A DNA stretch of 37,989 nt from Ferrimicrobium sp. (lineage in GTDB: Bacteria; Actinomycetota; Acidimicrobiia; Acidimicrobiales; Acidimicrobiaceae). Positions 9,488-19,233 of the stretch are shown here, in pieces. The stretch is from NCBI GenBank assembly GCA_027365375.1, contig DAHXNM010000141.1, positions 1-37,989 of the forward strand, written 5' to 3'. The notes under the pieces were generated by a model that saw only the letters and a list, made by a program, of their open reading frames with translations, had not been told where the DNA came from and did no database searches. How positions within the stretch are numbered: the stretch's first letter is position 1; the number at the start of each line of letters is the position of its first letter. The translations under genes were made by a program, and so were the position numbers.

Positions 9488-10637
9488 CGTGGATCCTTTC
9501 AATCATTGTCTCGACGACGGATGGCCAGGCGGCAAGGTTCAGTCGGAAAAACTCTGGTGCCCCCGGTAGGTAATCCTCTCCAGGGCCGACCGCCACTCGT
9601 GCGCGGTCGAGCAGAAACTCGTAGGCCGACTGGTTGGAGGGACGCCGGAGCAGCTCACCCCAGAGAAGATAGGTTCCCTCGCGTTCTGTGAGAGTCACGT
9701 TGTCGTCATCTGCCAAGCCCTTGGTGGCGAGTGTGAAGTTGTCATCGATGATGCCGCGAACCTCAGCGAGCCATGCACCCTCGGTCTGGTAGGCATGTGC
9801 GCCGACGCTGAGCCCGATAGAGGTAGCTTGCGAGAGAGCAAGTAGCTGGCTTCCCTCTATACGAGCACGCAATTCGGTGTCGTTTGGCAGTTCAATATGA
9901 GCTACCTTGAGGCCGGCGATGTTGAAAGACTTCGACGGTGACGCGAGGACGACCGCACGGTTAGAGCTTTCGTGATCGAGCGAGGTGTACGGAATATGGA
10001 CTGCACCCGGAGCTCGAAGATCCTGATGGATCTCGTCCGAGATCACAGTCAGCCGTTCCCGTTCGGCTATATCAGCGATCATTGTCAGTTCAGCTCTACT
10101 GAATACGCGTCCTGTGGGATTCTGGGGATTACACAGGATGATCGCCTGCACACGTTCCTCCGCGGCGGCTCTAGCGACGAGGTCAAAATCGATGGTGTAG
10201 CGTCGATTGACTCGCTGCATTGGGACAGGAACTAGTTCGCGTTGGGCTTCGTTCACAACGCGAAAGAACGGCGGATAGCTCGGTGTCAGGACGATAACTC
10301 CTGCTCCAGGGTCGGTGACTGCCATAACGATAATTCGCAACGCTGCCACTACGTCGGCCACTGTCACGAGCGAGTGGGGTTGGGTGCCAAAGTTATTTTT
10401 GGCCCAGTCCTGGTAAGAGGCCTGGTAATTCAGGATGAGATCAGGCGATGGGTATCCAGTGTCGCCTAGCTCGAGAAGCGTGATTCCGGCCTCTAGCGCT
10501 CCTCGAGGGGGCGGAAAGTCCATGTCTGCGACCCATGCTGGTAGGACGTCTGCCGGATATCGCTGCCACTTGACGGAATGAGTACGGCGAGCACGAACTG
10601 CAGCGAGGCTCTCTTCAGCGGGAAATTGCGACTTCAT
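9468..10637 (-). CDS. MalY/PatB-type PLP-dependent aminotransferase (cystathionine beta-lyase-like)
   Basis: LPAWVADMDFPPP, NPQNPTGRVF, SDEIHQDL and SPSKSFNIAGLK. Likely start at 10637; the track ORF extends to 10748. Confidence 0.85.
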   Translation of the reverse strand: MKSQFPAEESLAAVRARRTHSVKWQRYPADVLPAWVADMDFPPPRGALEAGITLLELGDTGYPSPDLILNYQASYQDWAKNNFGTQPHSLVTVADVVAALRIIVMAVTDPGAGVIVLTPSYPPFFRVVNEAQRELVPVPMQRVNRRYTIDFDLVARAAAEERVQAIILCNPQNPTGRVFSRAELTMIADIAERERLTVISDEIHQDLRAPGAVHIPYTSLDHESSNRAVVLASPSKSFNIAGLKVAHIELPNDTELRARIEGSQLLALSQATSIGLSVGAHAYQTEGAWLAEVRGIIDDNFTLATKGLADDDNVTLTEREGTYLLWGELLRRPSNQSAYEFLLDRARVAVGPGEDYLPGAPEFFRLNLAAWPSVVETMIERIHDALAAL

Positions 10638-10892
10638 AGTAAGCAAGTGTATTCCGTTGAGAAAGCGGTTGTTGAGTTCCTTGTCAGCCGATCGGATGAC
10701 ACCGTTTGCCCAGCTCGCGACTGTTTTTCTTGATGGATCAATCTGCATCTCCTCGGATTCAAGTCCAGAGGATCACTTGTGGGAACAAATCTGGTAGGGT
10801 GATGGTTGAAAATGGCAGTGACTGACAAAGTTGTAGATGTTGATAGCTGATGGTGCCATCGTTGGCGTGGTGACAAGAAGGAAGGAGAGGCA

Positions 10893-12464
10893 ATGGATTC
10901 GTCCCAAAAGGTTGCGAGGAGGGATCTTAGAGGAAGCCCGTGGTTATCGTTGGTTGCGGTGGCCTTTGGCGTCATTATGGTTGGGCTGGACGCGACCGTC
11001 GTTTCGATCGCGAACCCGTTTATAGCTCGAGGGTTGCATGCGAATCTCGCGGACCTGCAATGGGTAACCAATGGTTACCTTTTGGTCACGGCAGTCCTCC
11101 TTATTCCGGCTGGCAAGCTTGGTGATCGTGTTGGTCGTCGCAAGATCTATCTGATCGGGATGGCTGGCTTTGCTCTCGCGAGTGTCGGAGTCGGACTTTC
11201 AGGTTCTATTGGTTTGGTTATCCTCTTCCGTGTCTTCCAAGGGGCATTCGGTGCGTTGATCATGCCAAACACGTTGGCGATCTTGCGCAAAACCTTCCCG
11301 CTCGAAAAGTTAAATACTGCCATCGGAGTATGGGGCGCAGCCTCAGCGGTTGCAATCGCTGGAGGACCGATCGTAGGAGGCCTTCTGGTCCAGGATGTCT
11401 CCTGGCAGTCTGTGTTCTACCTCAACCTTCCGGTCTCGATCATAGGTATCGCTATCAGTGTCGTGGTGTTGCTAGAGAGTCGCGAGACTGATGTTGAGTC
11501 TCCGGACGTTCCGGGGATGCTAACGCTAGCTGCGACCCTGTTTCTGCTGGTATTTGGCCTGATCAAGACACAGACTTGGGGTTGGACAGATCCGAAGACA
11601 CTCGCCTGTTTCGGAGGGGCAATCGTGTTCGCTGCTCTTTTCATCTTTGCCGAAGGTCGAGTTACGAGTCCGTTGCTGCCACTCAGGATCTTCGCAAGTC
11701 GAGCGCTCTCGATGTCCACCATCAGCGTGATCCTGAATTTCTTCGCCTTTTATGGTGTGATCTTCTTTGTCTCTCTATATCTGCAGGAGGTTCACGGATA
11801 TTCGCCGATACAAGCTGGCGTACGCCTGTTACCGCTGACTGCGATGTTCGTTGTCTCTGCTCCGCTCGGCGCAGCCTTGAATCAGCGTTTTGGTCCGCGG
11901 TTTCCAGTAACGATTGGTATGCTTTTTGCCGCGGCGGGTCTATGGATCCTGACGAGTCTCGAGGTGAATTCGAGCTATACCCTGCTTGCAGTACCCTTCG
12001 TGATACTGGGTCTGGGTGTTGGATTTGTTCTAACGGCGACCTCTGACGCGATAGTAGGCAATGCTCCATCCCAGGATGCTGGGGTAGCCGGTGGGATTCA
12101 GTCGACGGCGTTACAGATTGGTGGAGTTATTGGAACCTCCGTGCTCGGTTCGGTCCTCCTTGATCGAGTGGGTTCGACGCTGGTGAGCAAAATGACCAAG
12201 GCTGGGGTCCCTGGCTCACTGGCGCCTAAGTTGCTTGCTGCAAAACCGCTGATCGCGGAGGGCGCGGCGCCGCATGTCGCTCATATTCCGGCGCAGTTGC
12301 AGCTGGCCATCACCAATGGATCGCACGCGGCATTCCTCTCAGGACTCCATGTTGCAATGGTGGTCGGTATCATCGTGTGTCTCGTTGGGGCAGGGACAGG
12401 GTTCGCGATTGGCAACAAGAGGCCTACAGAGGAGAGGGCCCCGGAGGAGACGCTTACTGATTGA
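10893..12464 (+). CDS. MFS transporter, DHA2 (EmrB/QacA) type
   Basis: 523 aa, about 14 TM, LDATVVSIANP and WVTNGYLLVTAVLLIPAGKLGDRVGRRK motifs. Confidence 0.9.
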   Translation: MDSSQKVARRDLRGSPWLSLVAVAFGVIMVGLDATVVSIANPFIARGLHANLADLQWVTNGYLLVTAVLLIPAGKLGDRVGRRKIYLIGMAGFALASVGVGLSGSIGLVILFRVFQGAFGALIMPNTLAILRKTFPLEKLNTAIGVWGAASAVAIAGGPIVGGLLVQDVSWQSVFYLNLPVSIIGIAISVVVLLESRETDVESPDVPGMLTLAATLFLLVFGLIKTQTWGWTDPKTLACFGGAIVFAALFIFAEGRVTSPLLPLRIFASRALSMSTISVILNFFAFYGVIFFVSLYLQEVHGYSPIQAGVRLLPLTAMFVVSAPLGAALNQRFGPRFPVTIGMLFAAAGLWILTSLEVNSSYTLLAVPFVILGLGVGFVLTATSDAIVGNAPSQDAGVAGGIQSTALQIGGVIGTSVLGSVLLDRVGSTLVSKMTKAGVPGSLAPKLLAAKPLIAEGAAPHVAHIPAQLQLAITNGSHAAFLSGLHVAMVVGIIVCLVGAGTGFAIGNKRPTEERAPEETLTD

Positions 12465-12496
12465 TATTGAGTTGCCACCTTTTGGTGTTGTCGCTC

Positions 12497-12535
12497 AGGG
12501 TGCCGTTGAGGTGATGCTTCAACGGCACCCTTTTT
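12497..12535 (+). terminator. rho-independent terminator downstream of the MFS gene
   Basis: Perfect 13-bp stem agggtgccgttga/tcaacggcaccct, 9-nt loop, then T-run. Confidence 0.9.
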
Positions 12536-12855
12536 GCAATGCCTTTGTGTGCTAGCTTTGTGGTTCCATGGGTTCGCGATGTGGCTGTCGAGTTCGGTTG
12601 AATAGTGGTGTCGACCATTTGATCGCGCCAAAGCCTGCCGCGAGGAGTTGGGATGTCCATCATATCACGATCGTGTCCGCAGGAAAAGAATCTGCTCTTT
12701 AGTGTGACATCGGCCAGCTGACCTTGGTCTCCGAGAGGTGTTGACTCAACCGTGAGGCCACTGCAATGCCCGGACTCAGGCCACTCTTGGTCGCACTCGG
12801 CGGTGATGATGTAATTGATTAGCTAGCCAAGAGAGCGTCAGCTATCTGCGTTCGA

Positions 12856-13806
12856 TCAGCGGTGATCGTGAAGATGACCTGCGAGCCAAGACAAGATTGT
12901 TGCTGAGTGGTGCAGCGGTGTCGACAGGTGTCCCTCATCGGGCAGGCTTCGCAGTTCACTGCTATGAAGGTGACGTGCTAGCCATCTGGAGTGTTGAGCG
13001 GGCACCATCAAATCTTGATCACCCTGCCAGATCTGCACCGGCGTTGTCATCGTCTCGAGGTCAAACCCCCAGGGCCGCACGAAGGCAAGGTCGTCGTCAA
13101 GCCAGCCGTCAATACCAACGCTTAAGGCGTGAGCAAAATCGTCGACTATCTCTTGTCCTAGAGTTCGGACTGCAGCGACATCAACGGGGGTCAGAAGGGT
13201 AGCCATGTTGGCCACTACCGAATTAACATCTGCAGTTGCCAAGTCGTCGCGTGCCTGATTTAGATACTGACTGAGAGCATCGGAGCCTTGGAGCGCCAAA
13301 CCGAACTCGTCGAGGTTGTCTTCTCCCATCCCCTCAAGGAAGTCGAGATCTTCTTGACCGTATGCTCCGACACCACTTATCGAGGCGACGGCGACCACTC
13401 GATCGGGAAGTAGCGCGCCACAGGCGAGTGCATGGGGTCCTCCTCCTGAAGTGCCATAGCTAGCACAGCGAGTGATCTCGAGGTGGTCGAGCAACTCCGC
13501 GCTGTCGTTAGCAACGGAAGCAACGCTTCGACCTGGATGCCTGGATGAACTCGCGTAACCTGGTCGTGTGGGATAGATGAGACGGATGCCAAGTTCGGCT
13601 GCGTTGGCAAGTTCGTAACCCATCGGGATGCCGGCCCCTGGAGTCCCATGGTGAGCGATAATCGTGTCTTGATAGTTGGATCCAGTATCAAAATACTCCA
13701 ACGTTCTACCGTCGCTCAGTTGGAGGTGTTCGATCGCCACATCGGTCCTTTCGTTAACTGCTATCACCATCACGTTAGTGGAGTCTGCCTCGGTATGGTT
13801 AGTCAC
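12856..13806 (-). CDS. alpha/beta hydrolase
   Basis: HGTPGAG, GTSGGGPHA nucleophile elbow, DEGHLS near the C-terminus. Confidence 0.85.
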   Translation of the reverse strand: MTNHTEADSTNVMVIAVNERTDVAIEHLQLSDGRTLEYFDTGSNYQDTIIAHHGTPGAGIPMGYELANAAELGIRLIYPTRPGYASSSRHPGRSVASVANDSAELLDHLEITRCASYGTSGGGPHALACGALLPDRVVAVASISGVGAYGQEDLDFLEGMGEDNLDEFGLALQGSDALSQYLNQARDDLATADVNSVVANMATLLTPVDVAAVRTLGQEIVDDFAHALSVGIDGWLDDDLAFVRPWGFDLETMTTPVQIWQGDQDLMVPAQHSRWLARHLHSSELRSLPDEGHLSTPLHHSATILSWLAGHLHDHR

Positions 13807-13975
13807 CAGCGTGTCCGGAGGCTCTGATCCTCAGCGGCGGTGCCGTGGGAACCAAGCATTATGTAGGTTCTTTGGGCTGGGGGAGCGTTGTTAGGGCGCC
13901 ACCCTAGGTCTCAACTAAGACTCGCACCTCTAGGCGAAGGTACAGGGACACCTGAGCCAATCTCCACTTGACGTT

Positions 13976-14018
13976 GTTCCACCCCAAGGCAGAGCCCTGC
14001 CCTTGGGGTGGAACTTTT
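13976..14018 (+). terminator. strong hairpin with T-run, plus orientation
   Basis: gttccaccccaagg (13976-13989) pairs with ccttggggtggaac (14001-14014), followed by tttt. Confidence 0.75.
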
Positions 14019-14155
14019 GCTAGTGAGCTCTATCGGCGACCATAGATTGCTGATTTCAGGGCGATAAGTACCTACAATCAGTTGGTATATGGCCTAGACA
14101 ACTTGCTGTTTGAGTTTCGCAAACGAATTGGGGGAGTTTCGCAACCGGCCCTTGG

Positions 14156-14229
14156 TGGGCGCTAGAGGACTCGAACCTCCGACCTCAGCCGTGTGAAGGC
14201 TGCGCTCTAACCAACTGAGCTAAGCGCCC
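14156..14229 (-). tRNA. tRNA-Val (CAC anticodon)
   Basis: Reverse strand gggcgcttagctcagttggttagagcgcagccttcacacggctgaggtcggaggttcgagtcctctagcgccca folds as a cloverleaf; anticodon loop TTCACAC. Confidence 0.93.
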
Positions 14230-14318
14230 GCGACAGGTAGATACTAGCCAGCCAACTTGTGGAAACTGTTCACGTGGTACTCAGTTTCGGTCAAGGGGGT
14301 TGTGGATCAAACACTGAC

Positions 14319-14362
14319 ACACCAGCTTTGGGGTTCATCGAATGTTAAAGGCTGGTGTTTTT
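14319..14362 (+). terminator. intrinsic terminator or attenuator in the leader of the EAL operon
   Basis: acaccagc (14319-14326) pairs with gctggtgt (14351-14358) followed by T5; 56 nt upstream of the EAL start codon. Confidence 0.65.
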
Positions 14363-14418
14363 CTGCCGAAATGCCTAAAAGCGGTCAGCATGGCGCATGG
14401 GATGACGAGGTGTAGGCA

Positions 14419-15558
14419 ATGCAGCAGCAGGCAGAAGGGCAAGGTTCGAGTGTTACTCAACTTGATGTTGAGCCTGTCGTAAGAGTGATCACCTCCGCGA
14501 TTGCCGATCCAAGCACACTTGGCATCGTAACCCAGCCGATCGTGTCTCTCGACGACGGTAGTGTGGTGGGCTATGAAACACTAGCTCGATTCGCTGGTGA
14601 GATCTCCACCGAGCGCTTGTTCGAGGAGGCTTCCGAACTTGGAATGGGTGCAGAGTTGGAGGCGATCGCTCTCGAGCGGGGTCTGGCGATGCTTCACTAT
14701 CTTCCTCACGGTTTTGTCCTCCATGTGAACGTGTCGCCAACGTATCTCGGTATGCAAGATATACATCGAATCTTGCTCGGTGCGCGATTGGATCGGGTGG
14801 TTATCGAGCTTACCGAACATATCCCAGTATCTGAGACCGGTCAGTTGCGCCGACAGCTCGCGACCTATAGGTCGCTCGGCGCACGTATAGCACTTGATGA
14901 CGCAGGTGCAGGTTACGGAGGGTTGGAGCTCATGTACGAACTCGAGCCCGACATGATCAAGATCGACAGGTTCCTCATCAGCGACATAGATCGCTCTGAC
15001 ACCAAGGCGGCTGTTGTGGCAACGCTTGTGACCTCTGCTCGAGCTAGAGGCATCAAGGTAGTTGCCGAGGGAATCGAGACCGCATCTGAGTTTGATGCTG
15101 CCTCCCGTCTAGGGATCGACCTTGGGCAGGGGTATTGGATTGCGCGACCAGCAGCGGGTTTGCCGCGGATTGATGTAGCTAAGTTGTCACGACATAGCCG
15201 CAAAGAGCGTAACGTCACTCTTGGTAGGGAGCTTGCTAGGGTAACCGAACCGGTTACAACTGCGCTGGGGAGCTCGAGTTTTGTTGGTGTGCAGTTTGGT
15301 GTCGGAGTAGACCACTACGGGAGACCATTGTTCGTTTGGTCGATAGATGTTGATGGAGTTGAACACGTTCGAAACGCGACCGAGGTTGAGTCTGGGTGCT
15401 CGATACAAGAGTGCATCAGGAGGGCCCTTGGCAGGAGTTTGGAGACCCGCTTCGATCCTTTGGTGGTGACCGACCATGCTCGGCGTGTTCTCGGCATAAC
15501 CCGACTTGAACGACTTCTCAATGTTGTGGATGCCAAACCAGGATCGGAGGCATCCTGA
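14419..15558 (+). CDS. EAL-domain protein (predicted active c-di-GMP phosphodiesterase) with a C-terminal extension
   Basis: YETLAR, HVNVSP, ELTE, LDDAGAGYGG, IKIDR, VVAEGIET and GQGYWIARP all match EAL catalytic motifs. Confidence 0.88.
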   Translation: MQQQAEGQGSSVTQLDVEPVVRVITSAIADPSTLGIVTQPIVSLDDGSVVGYETLARFAGEISTERLFEEASELGMGAELEAIALERGLAMLHYLPHGFVLHVNVSPTYLGMQDIHRILLGARLDRVVIELTEHIPVSETGQLRRQLATYRSLGARIALDDAGAGYGGLELMYELEPDMIKIDRFLISDIDRSDTKAAVVATLVTSARARGIKVVAEGIETASEFDAASRLGIDLGQGYWIARPAAGLPRIDVAKLSRHSRKERNVTLGRELARVTEPVTTALGSSSFVGVQFGVGVDHYGRPLFVWSIDVDGVEHVRNATEVESGCSIQECIRRALGRSLETRFDPLVVTDHARRVLGITRLERLLNVVDAKPGSEAS

Positions 15559-16496
15559 TGTCAGAGCAGATCGAGATCACACTTGCCGGAGATTGGGATT
15601 GGGAGTTGGAGGTCCGGCGCACCCTTGCCGCCCCTCACGAACTAACGACAGTTTTGGAGCCGGTGAATTCTTGTCACTCCGCACAGTTGATGGCCATTGA
15701 AGGACTGACGCGGAGCCCACGAGTCGGTTCGAAGGAGCTCTTTGCACGGGCTAGCGCCCTTGGACTCGACGTGACACTTGAGCTATGCACCCTTAACCGG
15801 CTACTACAGCGGTTCGCGGCCGAAGAGACCGAGGTGCGCCTTAGCGTTAACGTCTCTCCGTCAATTGTAGGCTCGACAGCCGTGCAGGACCTGTTTGCAC
15901 CCTGGTGTGATCGCCTTATCATCGAGATCTCTGAGGAGAACATCGTCCGAGATCCGAGAGTGGTTGCCGAGGCGGTGGCACCTCTTCGGGCCCAAGGTGC
16001 AGAGATAGCGCTCGACAACGCGGGAGTTGGCTACGGAGGATTGTCGTTGTTGGTGGCATTGGAGCCCGAGTGGGTAAAGATAGATCGTCGGCTGGTTGGT
16101 ACACTCTTGACCTCGGAGACCTCTCGTTCAATCGTACGGAATCTGTCGACGATGGCTCATAGGATTGGGTCACGCGTCATTGGCGTTGGTGTCGAGGAAG
16201 AGGCTCAGCTAGAGTTGCTGGTTGCTATTGACGTTGATTGCTGGCAGGGCTATCTCGAACAGCCTTTTGCGATGCGTCGCCCAGTAGGCGCAATAGCTGC
16301 GATGTTGCGTGAGCATCCGATTCCGCCGACTGCGACCTTTGTGGTCCAGCTCGCAGATTCGGCCTCGTTAGCGGTTGGCCAGTGGATCCGTCGTGGTGTA
16401 GCGTCGCTTGATGATGTTGCACGTGTGACCGATGGCTGCTACGAGGTAGGCTGGGTGAAATTTCGCGACCTAGTTGGCGTCGCGCGGAGTAATTAA
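15558..16496 (+). CDS. degenerate EAL-domain protein
   Basis: SVNVSPS, EISEEN, LDNAGVGYGG, VKIDRRLV and VIGVGVEEE: EAL fold motifs with substitutions. ATG overlaps the upstream TGA (TGATG). Confidence 0.8.
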   Translation: MSEQIEITLAGDWDWELEVRRTLAAPHELTTVLEPVNSCHSAQLMAIEGLTRSPRVGSKELFARASALGLDVTLELCTLNRLLQRFAAEETEVRLSVNVSPSIVGSTAVQDLFAPWCDRLIIEISEENIVRDPRVVAEAVAPLRAQGAEIALDNAGVGYGGLSLLVALEPEWVKIDRRLVGTLLTSETSRSIVRNLSTMAHRIGSRVIGVGVEEEAQLELLVAIDVDCWQGYLEQPFAMRRPVGAIAAMLREHPIPPTATFVVQLADSASLAVGQWIRRGVASLDDVARVTDGCYEVGWVKFRDLVGVARSN

Positions 16497-16534
16497 GTCA
16501 GTCTTAAGCAACGATTGCTGCTAGGGGAGGTGGA

Positions 16535-17665
16535 ATGGCGCAACATGCGCGTGCCAAAAGGAGCAAGGTTCAGCGCTCCAAGCGAAGTCGCCGTGGCAGG
16601 ATTATAGGTATTCTGGTGGTGGTCGTGATTCTCGCCGTCGCGGTGACCATAGGTGCTTTGCAGTCGAGTCGCCAAGTTGTCACACAGACCAAGACCAGAC
16701 ACACGTCTGCTCCCAAGACATCGAAGTCTGTTCCGCCCACGGTTCCAGCGTCTACCCAGGCGCGGTGCCCGTTGACCGATCTTCCTGCGCCTAACGGACA
16801 GGTGCCACAACGCCCAGCCTTGGCGATCAAGGTCGGCAACGACCCAGGAGCGCGTCCACAGAGTGGACTCAGTGAGGCTGACGTGGTCTATGAGGTCCAA
16901 GCGGAGGGTGGTATTACTCGGTTCATAGCCGTGTTTCAATGTCAGACTCCAGCCACCGTGGGTCCGATCAGATCCCTACGTTGGGTCGACTGGCATGTTG
17001 TCCATCAGCTTGGCCACCCCATCCTCGTCTCTGCTGGAGGTATCAATCCTGACATCTCTGCAGTCAAGTCCCAGAGTTGGCTCCACTACATCGATGCGCT
17101 CGCGTTCGTCGGTGCCCCCTTCGAGAGAATTTCTTTTCGAGTTCCTCCTGAAAATCTGTACGGGTCACCCTCAGAGATCTGGTCTTTGGTGTCCTCGAAG
17201 ACACCTCCTCCGAGCCTCTTCGATTTTTCTTCAACGCTACCTCAAGGAGGAGCTAGCGTTGGGACCGTCTATCTGCCCTTCTCGTCTCCTGAGGACGTGA
17301 GCTGGGAGTGGAGCGCGTCGGCGAACAGATTTCTTCGTTTCTATTCGGGGCAACCTGCCAACGGCAACGGTGGTGAGCAGTTGAGCGCGACCAATGTTGT
17401 TATCCAGTTCGTGAATGCTCCTCCAGGTAAGTACAACGAGAGCGGTCCACACAGCCTTGGTGTGCACTCGCAGACGGTCGGAACTGGACCGGCATGGATC
17501 CTGCGTAATGGCGAGATCTTCAAGGGAAGCTGGCAGCGGTCTTCGCTATCACAAACCACCTCGTACCATCTTTCGAATGGTGAACAGATCTCTCTTGCGC
17601 CCGGTCAAACCTGGGTGGAGGTGGTTCCAAACTGGGTACATGCCACCGAGACTGCGCCGTCGTAG
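16535..17665 (+). CDS. DUF3048 domain-containing membrane-anchored/secreted protein (YerB-like)
   Basis: N-terminal TM; RPALAIKVGNDPGARPQSGLSEADVVYEVQAEGGITRFIAVF and VGPIRSLRWVD are typical of DUF3048. Confidence 0.85.
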   Translation: MAQHARAKRSKVQRSKRSRRGRIIGILVVVVILAVAVTIGALQSSRQVVTQTKTRHTSAPKTSKSVPPTVPASTQARCPLTDLPAPNGQVPQRPALAIKVGNDPGARPQSGLSEADVVYEVQAEGGITRFIAVFQCQTPATVGPIRSLRWVDWHVVHQLGHPILVSAGGINPDISAVKSQSWLHYIDALAFVGAPFERISFRVPPENLYGSPSEIWSLVSSKTPPPSLFDFSSTLPQGGASVGTVYLPFSSPEDVSWEWSASANRFLRFYSGQPANGNGGEQLSATNVVIQFVNAPPGKYNESGPHSLGVHSQTVGTGPAWILRNGEIFKGSWQRSSLSQTTSYHLSNGEQISLAPGQTWVEVVPNWVHATETAPS

Positions 17666-17741
17666 TGGATCAGGCAAGCAACATTGTTGGCGCAACCCCG
17701 GCGGTGGTTGGGAGCAAAAGTGGTGAAGCTATGATGCAGCG

Positions 17742-19229
17742 TTGTTAATGGGCGAGGTCCGCCACCAAGGTTCCGGTGGTCAGCCTACCTTCGGTCAACG
17801 GGCCAATGGCATGTTCTTCACTCCGGTGGACGTTGCTACGCGGTTGCTTGCTGCTTTCGTCGAGGAGTACAGTCTCGATGTCCATCGCGTACTTGACTTA
17901 GCTGCAGGTGCAGGTTCTTTGCTCCTGGCTGCCGATCGGGTGCTGCCAGGGTCTCTCACGCTGGTAGGCGTTGAGCAAGATGCGACGGTAGCGGAGAGTT
18001 GCCGTAATGATCTTGCCGAACGAGTGCATGCAAGCAGCGATCTGACCATCTTCCAGGGTGATGGTCTCGACCCTGCAATAAACAGACAGCTCTCGCACCA
18101 GTTTGGTCGCTTCGACTTGGTAGTTGGCAATCCACCGTTCTTGAGCCCACGACTGCGTTCGCTTCGCTATGAGGGTAGCAACGGTGTGGAGTGGAGTAAG
18201 CTTCGTCGCTCATATGCTGATATCACAAGGGCGACCACCGATCTCTCTGCCTACTTTGTCGCTCGAGCCTTTGAGCATCTGCGCGTGGGTGGGGTGTGCG
18301 CGATGATAGTTCCAATCTCATTTCTATCCTCAGACGGCGCCTCCGAAGTCCGACGGGTAATTGAAGGACAGGGTGAGGTTCTAAAGGTTGATCGCCTTCC
18401 GGATGATGCCTTTGCCGCATCGGTGGCTACGGTATGTCTATGGGTTCGTAGATTGAGTGAGCAGGTAACTCGATCGAGTTCTGAAGGGACGAGCTGGGGG
18501 TCATGGATCGCCGAGTCGCCGAAGCTCGAGCTTCCAGGGTCGTTGCGAGTCAGGGATTTAGCTCGAGTGACTGCTGGCTTTCGTGATGAGTTCTATCAGG
18601 TGGTAGCTGAGGTTAAGGAGGTAGACAACGCCACTGTGTCATTGACCGATCAAGGGTGGCATCAAGTGTTTACTGTTGGACACCTGGGTTGGGGAGAACC
18701 GTTATGGGGACACCGTCCCGTCAGGATAGGTGGGCATGCTCTCCTCCATCCGGCGGTGTCGTCAGCTGCGGTTTCGTCGATGAAGAACGCCATGCGTGCA
18801 CTCTTAGTTCCAAAGCTTGTCATCGCGCCGCAAAAACGAGTCGTCGCGCCTTGTATAGATTCCGAGGGATCGGTGGTGCCGTTAACTCCAGTGATCTCTG
18901 TCCTTGCAGCCGATGGTTCAAGGTTGTCACTCTCACTCTTGGCTGCTGCGCTCGGTTCGCCGGTTGCAGCCGCTTATCTTGAACATCGCTGTGCAGGTAC
19001 TGCGTTGAGCACTAAGGCACTGAAGTTCTCTGCGCGAGATGTAGGCGATGTGCCTTTACCTTTGAACCGAGAGGCCTGGGAACGGGCGGGTCATCTCTGG
19101 CCGGCCTGGGGAGCGGGAAGGTTGGGACCCTACCTGGACGCGATACGCGATGCCTACTCGATCGAAGAACCGAGTTGGGGTGAGTTGCTTGATTGGTGGC
19201 TCCCTCGCATCGGCCAAGTCGTGGAGTAA
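17742..19229 (+). CDS. class I SAM-dependent N6-adenine DNA methyltransferase (orphan)
   Basis: GMFFTPVDVATRLL, VLDLAAGAGSLLLA (motif I) and VVGNPPFLSP (motif IV). Alternative start at 17748. Confidence 0.8.
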   Translation: MLMGEVRHQGSGGQPTFGQRANGMFFTPVDVATRLLAAFVEEYSLDVHRVLDLAAGAGSLLLAADRVLPGSLTLVGVEQDATVAESCRNDLAERVHASSDLTIFQGDGLDPAINRQLSHQFGRFDLVVGNPPFLSPRLRSLRYEGSNGVEWSKLRRSYADITRATTDLSAYFVARAFEHLRVGGVCAMIVPISFLSSDGASEVRRVIEGQGEVLKVDRLPDDAFAASVATVCLWVRRLSEQVTRSSSEGTSWGSWIAESPKLELPGSLRVRDLARVTAGFRDEFYQVVAEVKEVDNATVSLTDQGWHQVFTVGHLGWGEPLWGHRPVRIGGHALLHPAVSSAAVSSMKNAMRALLVPKLVIAPQKRVVAPCIDSEGSVVPLTPVISVLAADGSRLSLSLLAAALGSPVAAAYLEHRCAGTALSTKALKFSARDVGDVPLPLNREAWERAGHLWPAWGAGRLGPYLDAIRDAYSIEEPSWGELLDWWLPRIGQVVE

Positions 19230-19233
19230 TGAG

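Noticed and set aside
12540-12855. Possible gene remnant between the MFS terminator and the hydrolase
   Set aside because: Overlapping small ORFs have no recognisable domains; treated as intergenic.
13810-14020. Identification as 6S RNA, tmRNA, SRP RNA or RNase P RNA
   Set aside because: No tmRNA, SRP (GGAAGCAGCC-type) or RNase P core motifs seen; 6S cannot be established by eye, so only a generic ncRNA candidate is reported.
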